From positions 124,001 through 188,000 of the forward strand of contig KV918840.1 in NCBI GenBank assembly GCA_002049455.2: DNA of 64,000 nucleotides, read 5' to 3'. This DNA is from Porphyra umbilicalis. Lineage: Eukaryota; Rhodophyta; Bangiophyceae; Bangiales; Bangiaceae. Position 1 is the first letter of the stretch; each line of letters begins with the position of its first letter. Below the pieces are notes generated by a model. It did no database searches. It was not told the DNA's origin and worked only from the letters and a program-made list of their open reading frames with translations. Both the position numbers and the translations under genes were made by a program. Shown one piece after another: positions 33,516 to 45,293 of the stretch.

Positions 33516-36500
33516 GTGTCACTACCACTAAACTTGGGTGACTGCCCGTGCTCTTACAGAACGTGTTATTCCGCAGTGTACGACCACGGCACAAAAGAAG
33601 ACATGAAGCGTCGCCGGCGTGGCCCGCGAGGTGCTGCCTTCTGTCATCTCAATGATGGGAACCTATTGCACATGGAAGAGCAGCAAGCGTCATCAGGCTC
33701 GGCTGCCCGTACTGGCGGCTTGGAGGATCCTGAAAGCAGCGTCGCAAACCAAACCCCAGATGATTCAGGCACCAGGGAGGCACCAGCGCATTCTGTGGGA
33801 GACTATGAGGACGTTGCTCTATCCTCCGACTCTGGGCGTGACGGGTGTCCCTCAGATGACTCGGAATTCTCCTTCGAGGGGGACCGCGATCGTGGGGGCT
33901 TTGTATCACGTCGCGAGTTCGTGTGCTTCGGTTACCTGTACGGCAGAGCGCGCGTCACGCTGAGGCAGTACGACATTATGCGAGAGGCAGAAAACTCCTT
34001 TGATCCGACAGAAAAATGGCCGTCGCGGTGGCGATTGCGAAAACTGCGCGAGCACATGTTGAAGTCTGCAATACCCCTACGACGGGAGACGACAACACGC
34101 CAGCTACCTGTTGGAAAAGGGGAGGCCATGCGTAAACTGCCGAACGTGGAAGTGTCGTACATTACGTTTTCTGAGCACATAAAGAGGGACTTTGCGGATC
34201 CTGTAACAGCAGCACTGTTCCACAACAAAGGGGACTCTCGAATGGGCACTGTCGAGCGACCGGTCGAGTTCTTTCAAACAGTGGCGGCCAGGGACCCCGC
34301 CAGGTTTAATGTGAACAGGGTCTTCTTCCGTGACGAACACAGCTTTGACATTGGATGCACCGCCAAGATCTCTTTTGATGAAGCGACCGTGTTCGAGGCC
34401 CGCTTGTTAAGCACCTCCATGGCGCCTGACGGATGCGTAACCATATCGGCGTCCACGTATGCTCCTGAACGCACGTTGCGGGTAGGTGACTCACTCGCGC
34501 TGTTTGAGGCGCTCCCCGGGTTTATGCCGCCAGAGCGCTGGGCGTCCTGTTTCACGGAAGAGCGCCGTGTTACGCTACGCTTCACGCGGTCCGGTGGCGT
34601 GTTTGTTATCGCCGTACGGGAGTCCACCGAGCATGAAAAGGATTCATGGTCAGCTTTGACTGCCAGCAGCCCCTTAGAGCTGTCACATGTGCCTCAGCCC
34701 TGCGAAGACAACCTTTCCGAGAAGGACCCATATGTGCTGTACGTGTCGCTGTACGGCGACGAGTTCAATGTGCATAAGCGTCGCCGCGGAAGCCTGGAGG
34801 GCTACTACGGGGGTTACACATCGCTGTGCTTGGAGGATCGTGCGTATTCTGTCCGTCCTCTCTTTTACCTCCCCCCAGGAGCAAGCCCGGATGCCCTGCT
34901 CAAAAAAATCGTCGACGACTTGATAATAGCAGGTAAGGAGGGCTTGGCTGTCTATGACGCCTTCAAAAAGGAGAGTGTTGTCATTCGGGTGTACCTGTGC
35001 CTCGGTGTATTTGATTTCCCCATGGCCGCCAAGTTCCCCAACTCAATAGGCGCCCCAGGCACAGAGCACTGCACAAGCTGCGACATTGTGCAAACAAAAA
35101 CACTCACAGAAAGGAAGGAGAGAGCGATGAGCAGCACGGTATCTTTCAATGTGAAGGACTCACGGTACTCAAGAACGCAAGAGCGAACTTCTCTCATCAT
35201 GTCTGTCATAAAGAACAAACCGGGACTATCGACAGACGCAGTGAAGGACGCACTCCTCTTGAATGGCATTACGGACAAGACAGGCAGTCTAATGATGCGC
35301 CTGGCCGAGGCCCGGGGACCTGGGACGTTTGACATACACGAGCACGTCATAGTTGCTCCTTCACATCTACTATACTACAACATCGGCTCGCACCTCCTGA
35401 TGGAAGCGTACGAGGCGCTCTCAGTTGAGCAGCGAGACAAGTTCATGCGGGAAATGCGCCGAAGTGCGAAGCATGTTCCGACACACACGATCCTGTTCTC
35501 ATTCGAGCCAGAAAAAATGGGTGGCACAACTCTGTCAATATCAGACTATGCAGTGCTGATCACAGTAGGTCCCACTGTCATACAGTACCTTGTGCACAGC
35601 ACGGCCACGTCACCTCACGCACGTGCTGCTCTCAGAGGTCTCAAGGCCCTGCGACGGTTTTCCACGGCACTGTTCTATGTGCCAACACTCTTTTCGGACG
35701 GGGAGAAGGCCATGAGAGAGCGGCCGACCGTCGCTGAGCTCCAAGTTATGGGCGAGAGCCTCATGATTGAGCTGCGTAGACTATTACCCTTTAACGGAAG
35801 TTGGGAGAGACCGTCCGTACATCGTGTGCTGGAACTGTTATATCGCACCCTCCCACTTGCGCAGCTGGGGTCAGCGATATGTGAGCTCATTTTCGAGAAG
35901 TTCCACCAACATTCGAAGCGGGAGGTGAGCCAGAGTAACAGTCGGAACCCCGCTGAGTACTCCATGCAAAGGTGGAGAGACACAGAGCAGTACTCACGGG
36001 TTCTTTCCATGCCCGGCGCACATGGGATTCCTGCTTCGTGGCTTCTTGGTCAAGAAGGCCAGCCACTGAAGTCTGTCTCTTTTCATAGCCTCGGTCCTCA
36101 CAAACGACAATCACTGTCCACCAACATGCGCTGGCGTCCACGAACAGCCGCGCGCACGGTTCTGGGATCCACGGAGGAGTTCTGGCGAAGTCGTGCGCCC
36201 AACGCAACTCTGGCATTCTGGCGTCAAGCCACGCAAGCGCATCGACCGTCTGTCCTCCAAGAAGGGTCCACAGTGTCTCTGCATGAGAACAGAGCCACCC
36301 CCGAACACGAGTCCGGCTCCGATCTGTTGGATAGCAGAGAATTGCGCTTTGTCCGTGTGCAGTCCATTGGAACAATCGATGGCGAGCTCCATGTCGCCTG
36401 TGAGACCTGGAAGATACCAGCGATGGCATTCAGCGTCTTGGGACAGCCCGCTGAAGTCACAATCGACACTGAAGCTGGATTGTCTTTGATACCAGCTGAC

Positions 36501-36590
36501 CATGTGAGACAATTTGCCTTCGTTCTTCCCTGCGGGCAGCACAACGTGATGTTCACCAAGAGATCTGGCTTCCACTTCAAGAGTGGATGA
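33516..36590 (+). CDS. E1 transposase, intact (Plavaka/CACTA-like)
   Basis: A 1024-residue protein. Residues 1-130 are acidic and disordered. The core resembles the transposases of the CACTA/Plavaka/KDZ group. An Asp lies in VSLYGDEFNVHK (about residue 415), followed by a block with a CxxC (Cys519 and Cys522, HCTSCD) after FPMAAKFPNS. Next comes a helical block around VAPSHLLYYNIG, and a Glu (about 794) in ELIFEKFHQHSKRE, in the position of the third catalytic acid. A protein of this kind would cut and join element ends in the nucleus. It faces the JmjC gene tail to tail. The ATG at 33516 opens the longest frame; an ATG at 33603 is also possible. Superfamily naming is by motif order only and should be treated as provisional. 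Confidence 0.7.
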   Translation: MSLPLNLGDCPCSYRTCYSAVYDHGTKEDMKRRRRGPRGAAFCHLNDGNLLHMEEQQASSGSAARTGGLEDPESSVANQTPDDSGTREAPAHSVGDYEDVALSSDSGRDGCPSDDSEFSFEGDRDRGGFVSRREFVCFGYLYGRARVTLRQYDIMREAENSFDPTEKWPSRWRLRKLREHMLKSAIPLRRETTTRQLPVGKGEAMRKLPNVEVSYITFSEHIKRDFADPVTAALFHNKGDSRMGTVERPVEFFQTVAARDPARFNVNRVFFRDEHSFDIGCTAKISFDEATVFEARLLSTSMAPDGCVTISASTYAPERTLRVGDSLALFEALPGFMPPERWASCFTEERRVTLRFTRSGGVFVIAVRESTEHEKDSWSALTASSPLELSHVPQPCEDNLSEKDPYVLYVSLYGDEFNVHKRRRGSLEGYYGGYTSLCLEDRAYSVRPLFYLPPGASPDALLKKIVDDLIIAGKEGLAVYDAFKKESVVIRVYLCLGVFDFPMAAKFPNSIGAPGTEHCTSCDIVQTKTLTERKERAMSSTVSFNVKDSRYSRTQERTSLIMSVIKNKPGLSTDAVKDALLLNGITDKTGSLMMRLAEARGPGTFDIHEHVIVAPSHLLYYNIGSHLLMEAYEALSVEQRDKFMREMRRSAKHVPTHTILFSFEPEKMGGTTLSISDYAVLITVGPTVIQYLVHSTATSPHARAALRGLKALRRFSTALFYVPTLFSDGEKAMRERPTVAELQVMGESLMIELRRLLPFNGSWERPSVHRVLELLYRTLPLAQLGSAICELIFEKFHQHSKREVSQSNSRNPAEYSMQRWRDTEQYSRVLSMPGAHGIPASWLLGQEGQPLKSVSFHSLGPHKRQSLSTNMRWRPRTAARTVLGSTEEFWRSRAPNATLAFWRQATQAHRPSVLQEGSTVSLHENRATPEHESGSDLLDSRELRFVRVQSIGTIDGELHVACETWKIPAMAFSVLGQPAEVTIDTEAGLSLIPADHVRQFAFVLPCGQHNVMFTKRSGFHFKSG

Positions 36591-36835
36591 CTGGGGGCGT
36601 TTTTTCCAATGCGGCTGCGCTAGGATGGGGCTGAGTGAAAGAGCATATTGTGTTCGCTGGATGTATCACCTCACCGAGCAAAACGAGCAATATTGTCAAG
36701 GCAGTATCACACGAAAAGGTAGATGAAAAAAGCACACAAACCTCCACGCCCCACCGGGAACGTCGGAAGTAAGAGCTCAGGACCCGGAGACTATCAAACA
36801 AAAGAAAATCAGTGGTAACCAGAAACATGTCTTAC
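36591..36835. other. Gap between convergent E1 genes, copy 2
   Basis: Same 245-base spacer as in copy 1, with a handful of substitutions. Confidence 0.5.
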
Positions 36836-39800
36836 TCAAGAGGCACCCTTCCGCCCCCCCCCCCGAGCACCTTCAGCTTGTCCACCAACAGGTACACGCT
36901 GCTGTTGGACAGCCGCTGGACCAGCACAGGAGCATGGCATCCGGCCAGGTCCTTAGAAGTCGGAAGACCCTGGCGGAGCCGATTGTGCTCTGCATCGAAC
37001 ATGACAGGTGCACACCGCCAGCAGCACAGTGGCGCGTAAGGAACCGCATCATCACCGAGCTGCTCAATGCACGCCGGTCAGACCACCGCAGAAATCCATG
37101 TGACCACACCACAGTGTGGGCATGAAGCGCCGTCAACAGAGTAGTCTGTAGCAGTTCCCTCCATCTCGTTCGGGAGCACTAAGGGCTCACCCTCCGGCTG
37201 GATCGCATTTTCGACGATAAACCGCTAAACAGCTCGTGATGTGCTTCCAAGGGCCACAGCAGTGGGCTTTTTGCCTCCCCAGCCTGGCTGAGAGTCCACT
37301 TCCATGAAGGTAACGACACTGTTGAGGTACTCTTCTAAGTACGACACCATCACGGCGACATCTTGTCGGAACTCTGCTGGCTCCCACGCTTCGTAGGTCT
37401 TTGCATCGCCGCACCACCACTCCCCGTCGGCTAGCTTCTGAGCGGCAAGCACCAGCAACCTTTCGAAAGGGATGTGGATTGTGAGCTTCGTACGCCAGTG
37501 TGCGGCATGTTCTATCGCATAGGAGAGCCAACCCGTGCATGCCAGGTTCACCGCAGAGGCTATGTTTGGTCCCCCGTTGAAACCACTGTGCAGTACTCCG
37601 TACCCCGTTACAACAAAGTCCCCAGTCTCCATCGTGTGGAACCCCACGCGAACGCCATGCGCTAGAAACAGAGTCGCAGGCCAAAGGCACGATTTCACGG
37701 CGAGTACCTCCCATACATCCCCTCCAGCCGCTGCCAGTACAGCGGGGTCCATGTGTTCTCGCATGACGCGCTCGGCTCGCGGACGTTCGGGGGCAGGAAT
37801 AAAAAACCAAAACTTATTTGAGCCCTTCTGCAAGTACGATGAGGACTGCAGCAGACTGTCCTCCACGTGCCAGCTGAAGTGGGACCCTCTGGTCCCAGCG
37901 TAAAGCAGGTTGGTGTTGATCCCTTCGTACGTAGACGCGGCACCGAGCATGGTGTGGTGGTTTAGAGTGCGTGGATTCTCAAAGCGCTCACGAGGAGGAA
38001 CAGGAGCCGCTATGGCGGTACAGGAAGGGTCGCCAAGGCTCCTGCTGCACCCATCCTCGTTTCGAGGTGACATATCTGAAAGATAGTACACATCTATTGG
38101 TCTTGGCTCACCGCCCATCACCATCTTCTCGTTCCGAGCAGCGGTCACCTGTTTCACCCATGTGACGCTCGGATCATTCACACTGCTGAGGAAGCGTTTC
38201 ACACCAAAGTCTTTGTACTCGGCTCGAAGGGAAGCTGCGCTCTCGCTGACCTTTCGGTTGAGTTCCGTAGCAGACAACCGTTTTTCCCGTTCTGACGGCA
38301 GCTGAGCCCTCAACTCTTTGCGTTTCACACTAGAGTCGGCCGCAGGCCTGCCAAAGAATGCGTCACTCACGATGGTCGGGTATTGTGGGAAGGTCTGAAC
38401 GCGCACCCTGAGCTTATCCCCGGTATGTCGCTTGGGCATGCGACTGGACGGAGGACGCCTCTCGGGGGCTACTACTCGGAAAACGTGAGCACCAAATGTC
38501 CGAATCGACGCAATCTTTGATCGAATCAGACCGTGCATTCCGAATTCAGGAACCGATATCAATTAGGTAACAGGTGCTGAGTGGAACTGCATGACATGTC
38601 GTGACGAGGACCCAACCGCCTGGGCAGACGCCTGCCCTTCGTCGTGATGTGCTGCTGCCGGGCCACGCGCCTCATTGGCATGTGAGCCGCGGATTGAGGG
38701 GGCATGTGCTTCTCTGGCAGCATCAACATCGTGCTTGATAGCACCTTCTCGGCGCTCGGCCGTGGTTTCACGGCGGCGGCTGACCTCTGGGGCACCTTTG
38801 ACGTGGTCTGGGCAGTGTTCTTTCGTCGTAGCGTTGTCGGACACAGGCCCGAGCTGCATTGCCCTCTCGATATACGGTACGTACGACGACCCGGAGCGTC
38901 CAGGTTTGCCTCTGAAGCATGTAGAGGAGAGGGCCTCTGAAATAAACCTGAGGTCCTCCGCGTCCAAGCTGGATAACGAATCGTTATGGCGCGAGGCAGA
39001 GACTCCACTAAACAGAGACAAATCACCCCCAAGTTGACCACCTCCCACATCACAACCGCTACCGCCATCATCGTCCCGATCGTCGGCAGCTGCAGCGTCG
39101 GTGGCCACATGTCGCGCGTCTCCAGCAGCTCCGTCATGATGGCGTCGATGGCGTGGGCGAGCGACAACGTGTCGATCGCCGTGCGCGGCGGCGTCGACAC
39201 GGGTGTCGACGGCGCCGCCACCTATGCCATCACGGGCGGCGGCGTCTTGTTCTCGATGCACATGAACACCATCAACAGCAACTCCACCATCAAGGCGTCG
39301 GTCGTGCGTGCGTGTTGCGAGGTCTCCATCGCCGTCGACGGCGGCGTCAGCACGGGCTCCGACATCGCGGCCTTCTACTCCAACACGGGTGTCGGCATCG
39401 GGACGTCGCTTCACATGATAGCCATCAACGACAACTCCACCAGCACGGCGTCGGTCCTGCGCGCGTGCACCAACTCGTCCATCGCCGTCCACGGCCGCAA
39501 CATCTCGTTCGCCGTCGCCGGCGCTGCTGGCAGCGTCAACACGGGTGCCTGCAGGCACATGTGACTCATCAACAACGGCTCCACGATCACGGCGTAGGCC
39601 GTGGGCGCGTGCGGCGACTTGGACATCGCTGTGCACGACGGCGTCGACACGGGCGCCGTCAACGCGGCCGTCTCCTCCATGACGGCCATCGGCATCACGA
39701 CCTGCACGCACATGTAACACATCATCAACAGCTCCACGATCACGGCGTCGGCCGTGGGCGCGTGCGCCGACTTGGACATCACCGTGCACGACGGCGTCGA

Positions 39801-42420
39801 CACGGGCGCCGTCAACGCGGCCGTCTCCTCCATCACGGCCATCGGCATCACGACCTGCACGCACATGTAACACATCATCAACAGCTCCACGATCACGGCG
39901 TTGGCCGTGGGCGCGTGCGGCGACTTGGACATCGCCGTGCACGGCGGCGTCTACACGGGCGCCGCCAGTGCGGCCGTCTCCTCCATCACGGCCATCGGCA
40001 TCACGACCTGCACGCTCATGTAACTCATCAACAACATCTCCACGATCACGGCGTCGGCCGTGCTCGCGTACAGAAACTTGTCGAGCTCGGCTCTCAACCT
40101 CATCTTCTTCGTCACGGGCACGGCCGTCGGCTCTGTCTGCGTCTTCGCTCCCTCGAGCGCCACGATCCCCCGCTCGACCGGGAATGGAGCCGCCACCGCC
40201 GCCGCCATCGCTGCCGCCGCCGCCATCGCCGCCGCCATCGCGCGCGCTGCCACCTGCGCCAGCGTCTTCGTCGTCTGTTACGTCCTTCATGCAGTCCCCG
40301 CCGTCAGAGGCCTCGTCTTCGGACAGGTCGCACCCGTTCAAAAGCTCCGCGGCTGGTTCTTGCTCATGCCAGACCTTTCCACCAGGGCGGTGCGCTTCAA
40401 CAATGCGGCGGATTAGGCCACGCAGGCGCCGAGGAGAATGGGCCTTGCGCCATTGCGGGCCATCGTCGGCGCGCAAAAGGCACGCTGCTGCTGCGGGCTC
40501 AGTAAAGTGGAAAAGAGAAAAGTACGCCAGCAGGTTGTCGGCCGTGTCAGCCATCTCTCCGGCCGGGGTCCCCACACGGCGCACCGGCAATCGAGTCCTC
40601 AAGCATCCATTCACACGCATTCGCATCCCAATGCAGTCCTTGCTGCGCAGGCGGGTCTGGCAAATGGCTGCGGTCAAGGAGCAGAAGAGGCCGTTCAACA
40701 CTTCAAAGTCAACCTCCGCGCCTCCATTCCCCGCGTATGTGTTGATGAGCACCACGGCGGCCCCGTGAACGGGCTCGGCTTCGCCGTCGAGCACGGCCTG
40801 AACAACCAACGGCACAGCCTTGTCTCAGCCTCGAATAACCACCCCCGACCAACCCCGGCCACTGTAAACCGGCATGACGACCGTACCGCCGCTGAAAACG
40901 AGGCGGTTGAGCAAGACGCTGGCAGCCCTGTTCACGATCAAGACGTCGTCCGTCGAGGCGTCCTTAACGACCTCGCCGTCCAGTGTAGAGAGCACGCGCA
41001 GGCCACCGATAACACCGCTGCTTCTCGCCCAGTAGAGGAACCACAATAGGAGGCCGTCCATCATGTGCTTGGGCATTTCCATGCCCTCTTCCAAGGACGC
41101 CAAGTCCGTTGCCGACAGTTGTACGTGCCGCTCGGCGCGGACCGGGAAAAGAAATCGTGGTGGCACTGGGAGACTCGATGCGGAGGGCACCGGACAAACG
41201 GGCACAGAGCGTGTCCTCGAGGGTGCGCCTGCGCTAGAGGCGCGTGGAAGCACTTGAGGCCCATGCGGCGGCGGGGGTGCAAAGGTCGTGACAGTGGCCG
41301 TCGACGGGGGGTCGCCATCGCGACTGGCCTTTAGACGAAGGCGCTTAGGAGGAGGTGGGGCTTGGCGTAAGAGTGGCCGTCTACGTGCGCTCAGGTCGGC
41401 CACAGCCTTGGCACGCGGCGCGATCGGCGTGTTGGAGGGACGTGGGGCCGGCACAGGAGCAGCAGGCGTCGCGAAAGGGTGGACAGAGGGCGGGGCACGG
41501 TGGGCCACGGCAGAGCATTGGCCCTTGCATCCGTGGGACGCCAAGGCTTGATGGAAGAGGAAGCCTGCTGCCGCAGTGTCGCCAAAACTCGGCACACCGT
41601 CGACGTCTTCGTGTAAGATCCTTACAGCTGAAGCCAATAGCGAATCAATCGCTTCGACGTCGCCACAGCCGCCACGGCACTGGCTCAAAACTTGCAGCCG
41701 GCTGGGGCTGGGCAAGTACCCCGGCCCGGCGAGTTCCAGGGCCGACAAAAGCATCCGCATCTGCGTAGCTGTCAGCCCGCCTACACGACCAGCCAGTACA
41801 CGCCGCGCATCGTTGATGACCGCGATCATTTCGGGCGCAGCCTGGGCCCCGTCGACCACATGCACCGCCCCGCGTGCCATAGCATGTGTGCGCTGAGTCA
41901 CCCGCCTGCCATGGCCATACGCTGTAGTCTGTTGCGTCGCCCCCGGCCGACCACGTACACTCATCCCACGCGCGAGCTGGAGACCCCTGACAGATATGGA
42001 GGCACTGTCTGCCACCGGGCCGAGCGGCGATCCGCTGCCATTGCCATGGTCTGGCACGTGGGAGGGCTCAACACGGCGAATCGGCTGGCCCTCGCCACCG
42101 CCGCGTCCTGTCCCGCTGCCACGGCCACGACGACGGCCACGGCCGCCACCGCGTCTGCTTCCAAGTATGCTGCCGTCCGGAATCGCGGGGGCCGAGTGGG
42201 CGTTACAATCGGCTTCTCGAGCCAGCGCCACCGCCCCTCGTTCAAAAGCATCCACGGCATCGACGGCCCGCGTGGCTTCTTCAACCACGCGGGCCGCTTC
42301 CGCAGTCATAGCGTCCGCCCGCCGACGGGCGCGTGCCACCTGACGACGTTGGTTTCGAGATAACTCGCCCGGCAACGGCCCGAGAGACTCTGATGCATCA
42401 CCCCCCTCCATAGCCTGCAC
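36836..42420 (-). pseudogene. E1 Ulp1-like/JmjC fusion gene, copy 2, three stops
   Basis: One register runs from the ATG at 42418-42420 for some 1730 codons, with in-frame stops TGA (40825-40827), TAA (38563-38565) and TAG (37225-37227). A C11 versus C12 run near 36860 shifts the last few codons. From the N-terminus there is a basic, Ala-rich region, then a stretch patterned like Ulp1/SENP peptidases (KHMMDGLLLWFLYWA and VVMPVYSGRGWSGVVI). After that come acidic and Gly-rich linkers, 51-residue repeats, the JmjC domain with its HxE...H ligands still present, and the Cys-rich tail. The Ulp1-like stretch lacks the expected HW and DCG. The first two stops in the JmjC half are codons that are open in copy 1, so they are recent. 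Confidence 0.75.
39150..40075. repeat. 153-bp coding tandem repeats, E1 copy 2
   Basis: Best preserved from about 39590 to 40040, where GCGGCCGTCTCCTCCATnAC recurs every 153 bp (39665, 39818, 39971). More diverged units extend left to about 39150. Each unit encodes 51 residues in the JmjC-gene register. As the unit is a multiple of three, several other frames are open as well. Confidence 0.85.
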
Positions 42421-42517
42421 CCACCGACGAGGTGACGAGCCAAGAAGCGCAGTAGAATCAGAGTGGCGGTCAATAAAAAAGTCGGTGGTTGGTCGAGGGT
42501 AATGGGCAGAGCCCCCT

Positions 42518-44080
42518 ACGCCACCACAGCGCGATCAGCTCTTTCGGGCGATCGGCGGCGGACTGCCTCGTACCCACCTTCGGGGTGACGGGAAAACTTC
42601 CACAGTGAGGACCGCCCACCCGGTGGGGCGGCCAACTCAAAAAACCCAGCGGTCGGCCCCTGCAAAAGGGACACAGCCCGCGGAAATATCAGCGCGCAAC
42701 GGCCCTCCTGGGCGGTGTGCACGAGTTCGGCGCGCACCCACCGGCGGGGTGACGAGCTCGATAAAACACGTCAAGCCGGCCCACCTAGTGTCCCGGCGAC
42801 TTGCAACAGCCAGCGGTTGGCCCACGAGAAGTGACACAGCCCGCGGAAATATCAGCGCGCAACGGCCCTCCTGGGCGGCGTGCACGTGTTCGGCACGCAC
42901 CCACCGGCGGGGTGACGAGCTGCAAACAATATGTCAAGCCGGCCCACCTGGTAGGCTAGCGACTCGCAACAACCAGCGGTCGGCCCCTGCAAAAGGGACA
43001 CAGCCCGCGGAAATATCAGCGCGCAACGGCCCTCCTGGGCGGTGTGCACGAGTTCGGCGCGCACCCACCGGTGGGGTGACGAGCTCGATAAAACACGTCA
43101 AGCCGGCCCACCTAGTGTGCCGGCGACTAGCAACAGCCAGCGGTTGGCCCACGAAAAAGAGACACAGCCCGCGGTAACAATAGCGCGCAACGGCCCTCCT
43201 GGGCGGTGTGCACGAGTTCGGCGCGCACCCACCGGTGGGGTGACGAGCTCGATAAAACACGTCAAGCCGGCCCACCTAGTGTGCCGGCGACTAGCAACAG
43301 CCAGCGGTTGGCCCACGAAAAAGAGACACAGCCCGCGGTAACAATAGCGCGCAACGGCTCTCCTGGGCGGTGTGCACGAGTTCGGCGCGCACCCACCGGT
43401 GGGGTGACGAGCTCGATAAAACACGTCAAGCCGGCCCACCTAGTGTGCCGGTGACTAGCAACAGCCAGCGGTGGGCCCACGAGAAGGGACACAGCCCGCG
43501 GTAACAATAGCGCGCAACGGCCCTCCTGGGCGGCGTGCACGTGTTCGGCACGCACCCACCGGCGGGGTGACGAGCTGCAAACAATATGTCAAGCCGGCCC
43601 ACCTAGTGTGCCGGCGACTCGCAACATCCAGCGGTCGGCCCCAGCAAAAGGGACACTGCCCGCGGTGCAAGCAACGCGCAACCGCCCGTGCGGGCAGTAT
43701 GGACGCGTTCGGCACGCACCCACCGGCGGGGTGACGAGCTCGAAGGAAAATTCAAGCCGGCCCACTCGGTGTGCCGGCGACTCGTAAATGCCAGCGGTCG
43801 GCCCGAGAAAAAGGGACACACCCCGCTGCACAAGCCAGCCCCGCTCGCCCAAATGGGCGGTTGGTGACACCCTCACACAAGCACCCGCCGGCGGGGTGAC
43901 GAGTGATAATGCACAGTGAAGACCGCCCACCCGGTGAGGCGGCCACTCCAAAAGGCCAGCGGTTGGCCCCCCGCGAGAGGGACACAGCCCGCGGCTCTGC
44001 CAAAGCGCGATCGCCCGTTGGGGCGCTCCGCGGCGGTCTGGCCCGCACCCACCGGCGGGGTAGCGGGCCTCAAAGCTCAA
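42518..44080. repeat. Satellite array, unit about 164 bp, nine to ten units
   Basis: The anchor words CACCCACCGG(C/T)GGGGTGACGAG and AAGCCGGCCCACC recur at 164-167 bp spacing from 42583 to 44060. Two unit types alternate: one with GAGCTCGATAAAACACGTC and one with GAGCTGCAAACAATATGTC. The outermost units are most diverged (42540-42620 and 43900-44070). Open frames through the array are by-products of the repeat. It begins about 100 bp upstream of the E1 copy 2 minus-strand gene, so it could be the subterminal part of E1 or an adjacent satellite. Confidence 0.88.
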
Positions 44081-45293
44081 TCGTGCCCCCAAAAACAAAG
44101 CCAAGGGGAAGTAGGAAAGGGGGGAACAGGGTGTGCAATAGTAGAATGAGATCAAGAGAGGGGGGACAGTATTACCAAGCGAGTAGGGGATCGGTACATG
44201 CGTCGCTGGGGTACTAGACGTACTGAGGTACGGTACAGTGATGGCACGAGCTCGACGACGGTGATACGTGGTCGAGACCGCACGTGCTGCTCTCCGAGTG
44301 TTGCGGAGGACAGTACCAGGCTCGGCCGCGTGCTCTGGGCGTGCCACGGTCAGGCACGGCCGCCACAGCCGCGCGTGCGGCTGAGAGGCTGTGCGCTCCC
44401 CCCCCCACACCGGATACGTCGGACACCCACGTCTGGCAGGCTGCGCGACGGGCGCGGAACACCATGTGAGATCACCCGTCGGCCCCGGCTGGGTGGGCCG
44501 GATAGTGAGCAATCTCGAGAAACGATGGACACTGTTGCCTGGCGGCGGCGTGGAGGGCGCGGCGCACCATGTGAGATCACATGTCGGTGGCAGACGGGTG
44601 GACCGGATACTGAGCAATCTCGGGAAACGATGCAAAATATTTACCACATGCAATCACACATGCAGTCAAATACACGCCGCCGTTGCCGACAGAGATCTGC
44701 AGCAATACTGTAATCAGCACCGGCGACATTTCAGCGTACCCTGACTGGCTGCTAAACCAGGGTTTAGGGACTCATCGCACCAGGACGTGGTTCTGGTTCT
44801 ACGTGATTCATGCAACATGCATATGACGTCACGCGACGGCGACAAATACGTCAACTTACGGTTTTCGTGCCCCGCATCTCCCGCTGGAGAGCAGTAGGCT
44901 GCTCCACGCATGTCCTGTATCCGGCTCTGAGAGGGCATCTGCGCCTGCTCAGGGAGGTCGTGAGGTCCAGCTCTGCGGGGCACTGACCCACGGAGATCCT
45001 GCTCTGGTGCTCGGGAGCTATGCGCTCGCCTCATATCCGACTCACTGAGAGCGTACGCCTTCTCTTTGGCAGATGCGAGTCACTCTGTAGGGCTGCGCCC
45101 ATAGCTACGCCCACCATACCTGATCCTGGAATCACTCCACTGTGCCTGAGACCTCGCTACGCTTGCGGAGCGCACGGTGCGCACGGTGACTGAGACTCGG
45201 TGACACGTGCGGAGATACACACCTCGACTGCCTCCCTGATGCGCTTGCGGAGCGTCGGACGTTGATTGAGACGCGGTCACGGTTGCAGATACA
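44081..45293. other. Non-coding stretch with two short tandem duplications
   Basis: A 107-bp unit starting at the word CACCATGTGAGATCAC is duplicated at about 44460 and 44567. A second, diverged duplication with CTTGCGGAGCG occurs near 45163 and 45246. No domain-bearing frame. Confidence 0.5.

Larger units (their letters stand above)
31558..42517. mobile_element. E1 transposon copy 2, right end undefined
   Basis: Starts with the same left boundary as copy 1 (TACACAGCGAG...) and matches it across both genes. It is longer at the right, keeping about 2.4 kb more of the minus-strand gene up to its ATG at 42418-42420. A 1150-bp inverted-repeat element is inserted near the left end. The right terminus is not located: no inverted copy of the left tip was found, and a satellite starts just after the minus-strand gene, so the end given is provisional. 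Confidence 0.75.

Noticed and set aside
39411..39932. Minus-strand frame with repeated MSKSPHAPTADAVIVELL segments
   Set aside because: Alternative register of the same repeat with no link to any domain.
42605..43177. 190-codon frame within the satellite
   Set aside because: Repeats of the 164-bp satellite; openness follows from the unit sequence.
42518..44080. CRISPR-like array
   Set aside because: Units are contiguous 164-bp tandem repeats without unique spacers, in eukaryotic DNA.
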